Shown piece after piece: positions 36,683 to 47,159 of a stretch of DNA of 64,000 bases. A program made the position numbers and the translations under genes. The DNA lies in contig NC_134095.1 of NCBI RefSeq assembly GCF_000715075.1, positions 12,962,222 to 13,026,221 of the forward strand, in the 5' to 3' direction. Source of the stretch: Nicotiana tabacum. Its lineage: Eukaryota; Streptophyta; Magnoliopsida; Solanales; Solanaceae. Below the pieces are notes generated by a model. The model was given only the letters and a program-made list of their open reading frames with translations. It ran no database searches and was not told the DNA's origin. Position 1 is the first letter of the stretch, and every line of letters begins with the position of its first letter.

Positions 36683-39367
36683 TTAGTTAATGCCGGGGAG
36701 CGGGCATAGAAGGTCATCCAACTCTATAAAATCTCCTTCTAAAATCGCTGTCAGTTCCTGAGCAGAAAAACCATTGAGACCTGGAGGTCTGTCGCTCTCA
36801 AGACCAATCTGCTGCATGAATCAAAAACCCATATTAACGAGGCCCATTTATATCAAAAAAGAATAGGAAAAGGAACATCACCACTTACTTAACAAGCTAA
36901 CGCAGTTAAAGTTTGAAGGATGAAAAGTTTTCGATTAGCTAATAAAGAAGGCTCACTTAAGGTAGACTTCTTAAGCTTACATTAGAAGAACCTAAATGCA
37001 GAAACAGTAACTCAGATTCCATTCCTAACAGAAGGAACAAAAGATATGAAAAATAGAAGAAGAAAACATTCATTAATAGGGGGAGCAATTGAAACATCTC
37101 CAGCCCCAAATTCTCCAAGAGGTTTCTTGTTTTCAAGAATAACAACAACAACATACCCAGTATAATCATCCCACATAGTGGGGTACATAGACTTTACCCC
37201 TGCCTTTATGGAGGTAGAGAGGCGGTTTCTAATAGACCCTCGGCTCTATGGAGGTTTCTTGTTTTCAAATGTTAACAAAATGCGTAGGTAAATTCTAAAG
37301 ATAAAATGCATATTTTGTGCATGTCAGACATTTGATGAGCATACATATTGGTCAGTGATGATTCAGAAGGTGAACCAGCAACAAACAAGAGAAGCAATTC
37401 AGCCCGAAAGCTTGGCATAGTGAATGAAGCAAAAGGTAACTAAGCACCTTTAAAGTACTAATCAGCTAAAGCTTTCTTTTCGGTATACCTGCTTGACAAC
37501 AGATTCTGTAAGAGCTTGACCATTTAAGTTGGTAACTATTCCATTTTGTAACTTTGAGACATCATTCTCCTGGTCAACGGTATTTCCATCATGCATTTTA
37601 GACTCAGTAACCGATGCAGCAGTTCCATCACATTGAATACCTACATGACGTACTGCCGCCACAGTTTCTTCACCATAGGAACTAAATACATGCTCTGACA
37701 AGTTATTTCGATAACGAGATTTGATAAATACTCGGCATAGAACAAAAGATGCCTGCACACAAGTAGAAGCTGGAGACATGTTACATGTAGCAAATATCTT
37801 ATACGCAGCGGGATAAAGACACCTGCATATAAGCAAAACCACATGATATTTTTGATGACCCTAGAACCATGAGATATGTAGCAACAATGGTAACACAATG
37901 AAAATGGGAAAAACTGCAACAACAAGAAAAGGCTCAATCTTTGAGTACCGTGAGTTAGTAAATTTCTACCTCACTTCTAAATATGTGGATTAAGCACAGC
38001 CGCTGACTCAATGCGGAGAGAGATATGAAAGCTACCAACATAAAAGGCAGAATTTATGATTAAACTCAGGATGTGTTGCTTTGATAATCTTTCAAATCAT
38101 CAAGACTTCAGAACAATAACACAAACCTAAAAGAGGAAGCTAAATAAGAAGCTGTTGACACTCAGTGATCTGTTTCAGCAATCACAATCAAAATTACATC
38201 AAATAAAAGCATACGCCCTAATTCCAGAATCACCAACCCATATCCCTCGCACGCTTATTAAATATGGTGCTTAATTCAGTTAACGAATCATATAACACAC
38301 AAGTATATCTGACTTGCCTAGTCCATTTGGGATGCAGGGGAAATTGTTATATCTTACAAAGTTTTTCTTTACCATAACTAGTAATGGATGACAATGTATC
38401 TAAGAGTACAAGCATATCCTGAATACCAAGCTAATTCCATAACCTACGTGTAAAATCAGAGTGGTATTTAGCAGTTAGCAATCCAAGAAAGGAAACAACC
38501 AACGCTTGCCAAAGTCAGCTTGAACACAATGTATACTAAATAGACAAGCCTTTGACACAGTATTTAAGTAAAAGACCAATTCCACAGCAAATTAAAAGAA
38601 ACCCAACTCAGAATTGGTACAATAAAAAAGTTCAAACCCATATATAGCCCCCATTGAAGACAGTGGCGGATCCAAGATTTGAACTTTACGGTTTTGGTGA
38701 ACCCACTGACCATTTGAATTACTGGGTTAGAAATTTAATATAGGGTATGAGCCAAAGCTACTAGGTTCTACTAAACACATAGCTAAAACTGTACATCCTT
38801 CCCTGACAGAGGATAAAACCAAAGACCCACATAATGCATGTATACATAGGCGTATATATATAACACTTCATGTACGAATACAAAAAAATGACGTAACAAA
38901 GATTGTATAGCAGAATGTACCATAGGATTTCCAATTAAAGCGTACTCATACATTAACCAATCAGTCTTCACAGCAGTCTTAGTACAATCCCCTAAATAAA
39001 AAACGAAACTTTTCCGCGTACCCGCCACAACTGTCCCTGCACCCTCACCCATCACATCCCTAACTCTACCTCTCTTCTTCCAGTATCCACCCCCAGCTCT
39101 CCTCCGCCCTCCTTTTAAAACCCTAGCCACGAAACAAAACCAGTGTCTTTTCCGGCCGCCGCGTCCGTATTTAAAACAGGCGGAATCCGGTAAGTTAAAC
39201 GGGTCAAAATTGTAGAGATCAATTTCTCGAATTAGGTTAAACTGAAAATCGTTCCGATGATCGGCGCTGTTTTTTAAAGATAAATAGTAGCAAATGAGTT
39301 GTTCGTCGGAGGGGTAAAATCGAGTACCGGGAGGAAGTGAAAACGACGTCGGATTAGGATCTCCCAT
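36683..39367 (-). CDS. NAC-domain transcription factor, 3 exons, 279 residues
   Basis: Exons: 39367-38921 (149 codons), 37752-37489 (88), 36811-36683 (42 plus stop), all phase 0 with GT/AG sites. The N-terminal NAC domain (residues ~10-163) shows LPPGTRFYPSDEQLICYYL, the REIDLYNFDPFNLP block, GGGYWKKRGRVRDV, SFVFYLG...KTDWLMYEYAL and SFVLCRVFIKSR. This order is diagnostic for plant NAC DNA-binding proteins. The GYWK box lacks the usual ATG-K/D continuation, and a short Gly-rich insert (GEGAGTVVAG) precedes the SFVFY strand, so it belongs to a divergent subgroup. The C-terminal half is short and ends acidic and hydrophobic (FIELDDLLCPLPGIN), a plausible activation region. The last acceptor is CAGCAG, allowing one Gln more or less. 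No membrane segment was seen. Target genes cannot be inferred. Confidence 0.92.
37137..37250 (-). mobile_element. 5'-truncated RTE tail in NAC intron 2
   Basis: 114 bp: (CAA)n at left, the conserved 'gtagagaggcggtttctaat' and 'accctcggct' words at right. It is flanked by a perfect 18-bp duplication, gaggtttcttgttttcaa, at 37119-37136 and 37251-37268. It sits in the second intron of the NAC gene (37488-36812), away from the splice sites. Confidence 0.85.
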
Positions 39368-39425
39368 AATTGGGAGAGAGTAAGATTATGTTGGGTGTTT
39401 GGGTAGGAGCAGTACAGGTGGTGGG

Positions 39426-39438
39426 TTTATATATAAGG
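39426..39438 (-). promoter_or_regulatory. TATA box of the NAC gene
   Basis: The minus strand reads ccttatatataaaccc, a strong TATA box about 60-70 bp upstream of the ATG at 39367. It implies a transcription start near 39395-39405 and a short leader. Confidence 0.65.
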
Positions 39439-39479
39439 GCGGAAGCGTGGCCGTGAAGTTTCTTCAGGGATTTCTAGTG

Positions 39480-41346
39480 TCACACTGCTGCGTACTTACT
39501 AATCACACGTGTTTGGCTCAAATTAGTATTTCTATGATAATTACTTCACTTATAGGCAGGGAATACAAGCGGGTACACCTAAAAATTATATTATGTATTT
39601 TAGATTTTTCCTGCGTTTATTTTTTAATTTTTTAAATCTCGGAGTTTTTGCCGTTGTACTTTTCTCAATTCAGGTGTACGTATGTATGCTCCTAGTATTA
39701 CCGGGGCATATCTATGATTTTGATAGCAAGTTCTAAAATTAGAAACTTTCATTGTTTAAATTGTTTTCTACTCTCTTCCTTCATTTTACTTATTTAGTAT
39801 TGTAAAAATAAATTTTTGCTTTTACTTGTTATTTTTATTATTATGATAAATTATGTATTTTATTTATTATTTTTTAAGAGGTATATAAAGTCCATAATAA
39901 ATAAATAAAAGTGAACAGAGAACATGCTTTGACAGAGAGTGCTAAATTTAGAAACTTGCATTGAATTGTTTTCTGTATATGTGCGTTTATCAAGGCACTT
40001 TAGCGGTCAGCACAATATATTAGTGAGACATTGGAAATTTTGGTTTTAAAGAAAGAAAATTGTTAAATAAAAGGTCAATTACACATTGAATGATGAGATA
40101 GTTCTTCATTGTTTCGCCCCTCTTTTCAATCTATATCCAACTTTATATTAATTGTCAGTCAATTAGTACAATATTAATGTCTTTTACTGCTGATATTGAT
40201 GGTATGTCAAATACTTAAGGAGCTTTAGTGTTACTATGTCAATTAAGCTCTCATTTAGATACATACTTTTTATTTTTAAAAACATTTGAAAATCAAATTC
40301 AAGCACCAAAAATTAATTAGGGCCAGTTTTTTGGCGAAATTTTTTCTTCTGCTTATAAAACTTCAATTTTTTTCAAGTAAAATGCATATTCAAAAACAAA
40401 TTAACTTTCAAAAGTTATTTTTCGATACAATTTTTTTTTCTAATTTTTAATCAAATCTATATACAAATGCTAGCTAAGTAGTTGTTGGGTTATTTGAAGT
40501 CCAGGCTATTCAAAGCGATTAGTTTGAGATGGTAAGTCCGTCCCCTATATGTAGAATGTATAATCAATTTTTCGGTTTTAACTTTTTAAGTTTAGCTTAT
40601 TGGATTAGATAGACACGTGTCATTTAACCTTAAAGTCACGACACTTGTCATTTGCGATTAAAGAATGACACTTGTTTAAAAATCATATTGAAACAATGCA
40701 AGTCTCCTAGTTTTTTTTTTGAATGCAATAACGGAGATTATGTTTGACCAAAAAGTGTTAAATCTTTTTGTTAAACTAATTAAATAAGATGATGATGGGT
40801 GAATCCTACTTAAACATAATAAATCCTAGATCTGAAATCGGATGACATGAACAAAGAATAATTATACTTAAACCAACTTAATACAAAGTGGTGTTTAATG
40901 ATATTGTTATAAATGTGTGGGGGAGTAATGACAAGCAATAAATATATTAAATGGCAATAAATATAAATAGAGAGAATGATTCACCCGAATATTCAATGAG
41001 GTAGATGATTCTCCCTCTGACAGTGATGTAAGACAAACAAACGTGAGAATATAGAAAGCTTTCTCAGATCTGATACAAGAAAGTGTAAGATCGACAACAA
41101 ATCGAAATCTATTTGTAAAGACAATATTTGTAATTTTCTTGAGAGTCAACTTTTTATGAGAGAATTTATCATATGGAATATTACATGCCCCTTTTTCTCT
41201 CTCTATTCTCACTTATATTAGACATATCCCTTACCTAACTGAAAGTACAAGTGCCGAGAATATTCTGTAGAATATTTCTTTAAAATATCTTATTAATAAA
41301 CTAGCCGTTTGGGCTGATCTGAGTACTCGACCTCGACCCTAGCTAC
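39480..41346. other. NAC upstream region and AT-rich intergenic DNA
   Basis: No supported gene. 40230-40480 has AT-rich segments resembling degraded MITEs. 40905-41346 has a different, less AT-rich composition (gtgtgggggagtaatgac; cctcgaccctagctac) and may be part of another repeat that the Ogre-like element interrupted at 41346. The other side lies outside the window. Confidence 0.4.
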
Positions 41347-41968
41347 TGTAAGCACGTGATTTTTGCCCTATATGAGAATTACTCCCAAAAAATTCAAAAA
41401 TAAAATGATTTTTCTTGGTGTGCCATTTTGTGATATTTTGTGACATTTTGAATAATTATTTGTATTTGTCTGTGCGTGTTTATTTGATAAATTAATAAAA
41501 AATACAAAAATATGTCGCATTTTGCATGTAGGATTTAATTCTATAGTTGTTAGTAATTAAATTTGTTTTACAAAAATTTAAAAATTACAAAAATAAGCAT
41601 CGTTTGCATTTTTAGCATTTAATGTCCAAATATACAATTTTATGCTTAATTAATACTTAATTGTGCGTTAATTGTTATTGGGAGTTAATTTGCGCTTTTA
41701 TAACTTAATTTAATTCTTAATAATAGTTTAAGTATTTTTATAATTTAGTTTTAGAGAAATAAAAGAAGAAAAGAAAGCAAAAATATAAAGAAAGTCGGAA
41801 TTAGGCCTCTTCTTCAATTTCAAGCCACAAGCCCAAAAAAATGGCCCAATCTTCCCTACGACCCAGTCCATTTCGAACTGGGTCGACCCAGTCCATAACC
41901 CAAAAGACTCAAACCCCATTTGTCTTTCATTTTTACAAAACAAAAACAAAACAAAAAAAAAGAAAGAA

Positions 41969-41978
41969 AAAACCCTAA
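41969..41978 (+). promoter_or_regulatory. Telo-box-like motif AAACCCTAA in the LTR
   Basis: AAACCCTAA precedes the GC-rich island here and again at ~60936-60944 in the second LTR. The solo LTR has the equivalent aaaaaaccctagg (minus strand near 23642) before its own coding-like patch. Telo-boxes occur in promoters of plant translation and replication genes; a function here is inferred. Confidence 0.4.
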
Positions 41979-43986
41979 AAGACCTAAGTCATCCGCCCCC
42001 CCCCCACCTTTGCTTCTTCTTCTCCAAGTTTCTCCCTAGCATCAATGGCTTCCCTTCCATCCTCCTCACTGCACACACACACATGTCGTCTCCAAGCTGC
42101 CCTCCCATGAACAACCTCAGAAACCATGAACGACCTCAAAAACCACCAACGCGACTTCATCCTTCTCGCCGTGTCGCGTCGTTTTTTTACTGTTGCTGCA
42201 CCCTTTTCTCGACACATCTGCTGCTTCAGTGATTGCCATGGCCGTGCTTTAGTTCCTGGACAACTACGCAGTCGATGCCTTGTCGCCGCTACAGCTCCGC
42301 TCGTTGCCATGGCTGCTGTCGCGACTGCGTCTTCTCTTCGTCGCCGGTTGTCGCAGCTACTCCCTCCATCGTGCTGCTGCCGATGCTGCTGCTTCTGTTT
42401 CAATCAAATGACCAAACGAACACAGCCATGGACGAGCTTCGACGTCGACCATGTCGTCGTCCATGGCTGTCCGCGACGTGTTGCTGCCTTCGCTGCCGGA
42501 TTGCTGCTGCCGATGCCGTGTTGCCGCTGCTGCTGCCACTGCTGCCCGTTTTCTTCTTCGCAGCTGCTCCATCGCGGCTGACCATGGACGAGCTTGCTCG
42601 TCGCTGCTGCGTTTTCTTCATCTTTCACTGATGCTTGTTGCTTCGTCGTCTTCAAGTCCGTTTATGTCCAAGTTTCGTTGGTTTCGTTTAGAGTTCGTTC
42701 GATGTTCGTCATTGGTCATTTACGGTTAGTTGTTCTAAGTTTATTTTCATCCATAATTTGTTTGATATTTTCAGATTTGAAATTAGTATAAGTTTGTTTC
42801 ATTTTTCATATTTATTTTTAGATAAAAATGGTTAGTTTAATTATATTGTTGATAGATTTGAATTGAAGATTCAATTAAATTATTTTTTCAGTTTGAGAAG
42901 ATTTAGTTTTAATATAGAAAAGTGTTAGCTTAAATCGTTTAAATCCGTTGATTGTTGTTAATATAGATTTAATTCGTGTTTCATCTTGTTTGAAGTTCGT
43001 TTTTAATTCAGTGATTTAATGTGAAGTTATGTTTTGGTTTTAATTTTTGGATCATGCATATTTGTTATAATTTTGTTGGATTTAATTTAAAAAAGATTAA
43101 TTGATTATTTGAAGATTAGTAATTTGAATATGTTTATTTGTTTTGTTTAAGTTTAATTCGAAGTTGAATAAAGCTTGTTTGTTATTGTTGTTAAAGTAGA
43201 TTCATTCATGTTCCTACTTTGTTTGGATGATCTTGAATCCGAATTTTATATAGTTTGATTTCTTGTTTACCATTTATGATTATTGCTTGAATTGTTCTCA
43301 TAATCTTGTTTAAAGTTTAATATAAGAATTGTTTGTTGTAATGTTGTTAGAGTTGATGTTAAGTTCAATATTATTGAATTTAAGAATCTGAATATACTTG
43401 TTTGATTGTTGTTGTTGTTTAAATCCGAAAAATAGGTTTGTTGTTGCCAAAAATATTGTTCAATCAAATTTTGGTTGTTCTTGGTTGTTCAATTTATGTT
43501 CATATGATTTGTTGTTGAAATGTTGTTAAAATCATGTTCATGTGATATTGTTGTTATGATGTTCATCCATGTTCATATTGTTGTTTGAACATTGTTAGAA
43601 ATTGATCATATTGACTATATTTTGGTTATGTTTGATTAAATGATGTGTTATAGCTGATGGGTAGTTTGGTAAATTTGTAATACGATCAGGGGTAGTTTGG
43701 TAATTTCAGTAAGGTTGGAAGGGGTAGTTTAGGAATTGTACATTTTGAAATTGTTTATTTGAAGCATGTGGGACAAAATGAAATGGGGTGGGTTGTGATA
43801 TGATTATTTAATATAAAGGGGGGACAAGATTTAAATTAAAGGGGAATCTTGCATTATTTTAAATAAAGCATGGGGGACAAAATATAATGGGGTGGTGTGA
43901 TATATTTATTTAATGTAATGGGGATGAGTGGGAAGATAATGGGTTTGGTAGAGAAAGGGATTGATTTGAATTGATTTATGGGATGG

Positions 43987-43998
43987 GATATATATATG
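43987..43998 (+). promoter_or_regulatory. Candidate LTR TATA box
   Basis: gatatatatatg stands in a less AT-rich context (gggatgg before, gtgaagtcttgaac after) and is preserved in the second LTR near 62954-62965. If used, transcription would start about 30 bp downstream. An alternative TATA-like aatataaag lies near 41783. Confidence 0.4.
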
Positions 43999-45855
43999 TG
44001 AAGTCTTGAACATAAGAAAAAGGACAGACAGAAAAAAAGAGATTGAAAAAAAAAGGCTGAACATTTATTCCGAAAAAAAAAAAACATTGAAACTCTCAAG
44101 AAAAGAAAAAACATACAAAGAAAAAAAATTTGAAAATTAGAAGAGAAAGTAGTACACACCTGAGAAATATTCTGGTATACAGGTGTAGAAATTAAGGGTT
44201 GAAGATTAACTAGCCTTTCAAAAATCTGAAAATTTCCTTTGGTTTCTGTCCATTATTTTCGGCATTCCTGGATTTTATTTTGAATTTTTCAAAGCTGTCA
44301 CTGGGATTTTCGTTGACTGGTTATTGCTGGTTATTGTTGCTGTTGCTGTGTTACGTATTACGTTGCTGACTTTCTTCTTCTTATATTGACAATATCAGGT
44401 ACACAACTGTAATTTTGGCATTTTGTAAGCTGAAATGAAGAATGGAGTGTTAAATTTTTAATTTAGTTTAATTTAATTTTTGTATTGTATTTAGGTTATT
44501 CATGTATTATTATTCTGTAAATCACTGTCATCGGCATAACTAGGCATATTATAGCGACATATTAAATAACGCCTTTACCAGATTATTAGGAAATATATTT
44601 AAGCCTGATTATTAATTAAAACTGTTTAATAAAAAAAATAGAAGAAATAACGTAAAAATGGCGTTATTGAATCAGTTTGGCAAAAAATTAACTAAGTTCC
44701 TTATGCAGAAGGTTTTTCATCAACGATAAGTTAATCCGAATCATGTAGTTAATTTCAGTTATAACATGAATTAGTTTGCAAACAAGTATTAGGACATGAT
44801 GAATTAAAACAAAGTTAGTTAATGTTAAATTGTTTAAATTTTTAGAAATATGATTTAGTACTCAAGTTTTTATTTTTATTTCTTTCAATTTTCAGTATTT
44901 GCAAATAATTAGTTTCAATAAGCTTAAGTCTTACTAATAATTTGAATTTTAATCCAACTATGGGATAATTAGTTTTTTTTATTTTTTTATTTTTTTACTT
45001 TCCGATAATTCCATGTTGTATCTATGATTATAATTTTATTATTTTCTGCTAATATTTGTTTTTCCCTTCTATTTAATATGTCATTTTCAAGAATGTAGAT
45101 ATTGATTTTATATTTATAAAAAAACTTAGTAATAATAAAAAGGTAGTCATTAGGGATACTATTAAAGGAGTTCGCTAAAAATAAATAGATGTAAATAATA
45201 CAAATGTATAGGATTCTCCATTCTCATTTATTTATTTAATTATTAAAAAAAATTACTTAGAATTAGGGATGGATTGTTTAGTGAATTTCACTTCCTTCCC
45301 CAAAGATGATGACGCGTTAGACTCTTTAGGCGCGATTTAATTAATTTTACCTTCTTAAACTCGGATGCGCATTTCATGCGACCCAAATCTAAATCCTAAA
45401 ACATCAAATAAAATATGTTTCGTATTGTGGGTGCATTTCATGTGACACAATCCAAAGATATGTTTTAAGCGATGTTCACATTCCTAAAAAAATAATAATT
45501 ATAATAATAAAGCGGTAAAAAGATAAAATTTGCACATGGTTCATAATTGTATTAAAAATCAGATAAATAAGCCGAATATAACAGTTGAGCGACCGTGCTA
45601 GAACCACGGAACTCGGGAATGCCTAACACCTTCTCCCGGGTTAACAGAATTCCTTATCCGGATTTCTGGTACGCAGACTGTAATATAGAGTCATTCTTTT
45701 CCTCGATTCGGGATTAAAATTGGTGACTTGGGACACCCTAAATCTCCCAAGTGGCGACTCTGAAATAATTAAACCAATCCCGTTTCGACTGTCCTTTAAT
45801 TGGAAAAAACTCCCTACGCACCTCGCGGTGCCGGAAAAAGGAGGTGTGACAGCTC

Positions 45856-45873
45856 TGGCGACTCTGCTGGGGA
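45856..45873 (+). other. Primer-binding site of the Ogre-like element
   Basis: tggcgactctgctgggga begins four bases after the LTR end, where a PBS is expected. Ogre elements are reported to use tRNA-Arg; I recall this as a similar site but cannot confirm the tRNA match. The 10-mer ggcgactctg also occurs inside the LTR about 100 bp upstream. Confidence 0.65.
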
Positions 45874-47159
45874 CTTAACCCAGAACCAGTGGTTCAGGGT
45901 TAGAAATTCGAGCTCATATAAATTGTTATATTTGGTTTTATCTGATTTTTACATGATTGAGCCTAATGTGCTAAATGCTGCTTTTACCGCTTTGATATTA
46001 CGTGAACTGTGTATAAACTGTGCCGAAACCCATCTCCTCTCTGAGTCTTCTAAATCATGAAGAAGGGTGTACTTCGTACGACTTCTTTTCTGTATAGTGT
46101 CAAATCCCAATTTAGAACGAGGTTCGGACAAGTTGCTAAGCCGGTGAAGCTTCTGTATTCCCGGTACGCTACCCCCTCGGCTCGAGCTGTCCGCTCGGGT
46201 AAGCCAGGTCTAGAACAAACACCCAGGTTCTGAACCTAGTATAACAAAACCACATGTCGGATCCCTAGTAGGAACGTTTGTTTGCATCACGTGCATCTGA
46301 CTTTGGAGGCTCAACACAGGGGTTGAGTCTGTCTAGGACAGGTGCACCAAAAATGAAAATGACCATCCTGATGCATATTATTTGTTTTATGTGCATTTAT
46401 TTGCTCGGTCTTGCATGTTGACCGGCTTCTGAGTCTCGGGAGTGTAAAAAGTAAAATAAAATAAAAATAGCAAGTAAAAGTTATTTGATTAATTTAGAAA
46501 AAATCAGTGTCCAAGTACTGTCGAAGTACTGCCGAATTTTTTTTAAAAAAAAAAAAAACATATATATATTTTTACTTTTAGAATTGTTGGTTTGCCTAGA
46601 AAGCAGAAAGTGTGTAGGAATAAGTCTTCTATTTTAATTTGCTTTATTTAAAAAAAAAATGAAAAATGAAAATAGTTTTTTTTTATAAAAGGAAGTGGAA
46701 AAATTTGTTTGTTTTCAAAAAAAAAAAAAAAAAAAAATTAGTTAGTTTATAGCCTGAACTACGCGGGTATGATTCTCACCGGATGTGAGATCAGAGGCAA
46801 ACCTCTTTGGTTTCGGCTCACCATATTCAAAAAAAAAATCCAAAAATATTTAACATTACTCACTTCTTTAGAAAGTTTTTCTTTTAGACCTCAATTTTTT
46901 TTTTTAAAAAAAAATATATTTCCTTTTAATCTCAAAATCCCAATTATTTGTTTAAAAGATATTCAAAATAAAATTCAAAAATATTTTTTCTGTAGTATTT
47001 CTTTCATAAATTCAGAATATTGGTTCAAAAATATTTCCTTTCTCCTTAAAAGTTTTTTTTCAAGAAAAAAAAATTATTAAAATCCAAAAAATATTTCTTT
47101 AGAATATAGATAGTTTTTAAGTCAAATAAAAGTTTTTCCTTCTTTAATCACTATAATAA
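45874..47159 (+). other. Untranslated leader before ORF1
   Basis: 1.3 kb without a convincing frame. It holds the first copy of the pseudoknot-capable motif (46756-46822) and long A and T runs. A possible splice donor (ctcgggtaagcc near 46195) and a T-rich acceptor ending tgtgcag at 47166, three bases before the second ATG of ORF1, suggest that ORF1 could be expressed from a spliced leader. Confidence 0.5.
46756..46822 (+). promoter_or_regulatory. Repeated pseudoknot-capable motif, copy A
   Basis: GAACTACG, then CTCAC/GTGAG (hairpin 1) and AAACC/GGTTT (hairpin 2). It lacks the CGTAG partner of the outer stem, and the GGT/ACC pairing is short, so this is the most degenerate of four copies. 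It lies ~340 bp before ORF1. Confidence 0.55.

Larger units (their letters stand above)
41347..45851 (+). repeat. 5' LTR of the Ogre-like element (4505 bp)
   Basis: Begins TGTAAGCACGTGATTTTTG and ends AAAAAGGAGGTGTGACA. It contains a GC-rich island (41990-42640) with spurious long frames on both strands. A conserved near-3' block follows at 45581-45790. The hairpin CACACCTG...CAGGTGT lies at 44156-44193. The interior is otherwise AT-rich with TTG-rich runs. Confidence 0.95.

Noticed and set aside
40907..41212. 101-codon minus-strand frame
   Set aside because: AT-rich, no domain, and probably within a repeat cut by the Ogre-like insertion.
42126..42791. Several overlapping frames of 60-150 codons on both strands (repeated at 61202-61760)
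   Set aside because: They are low-complexity Cys/Ser/Arg-rich frames in a GC-rich part of an LTR, open on both strands and without domains; identical because the LTRs are identical.
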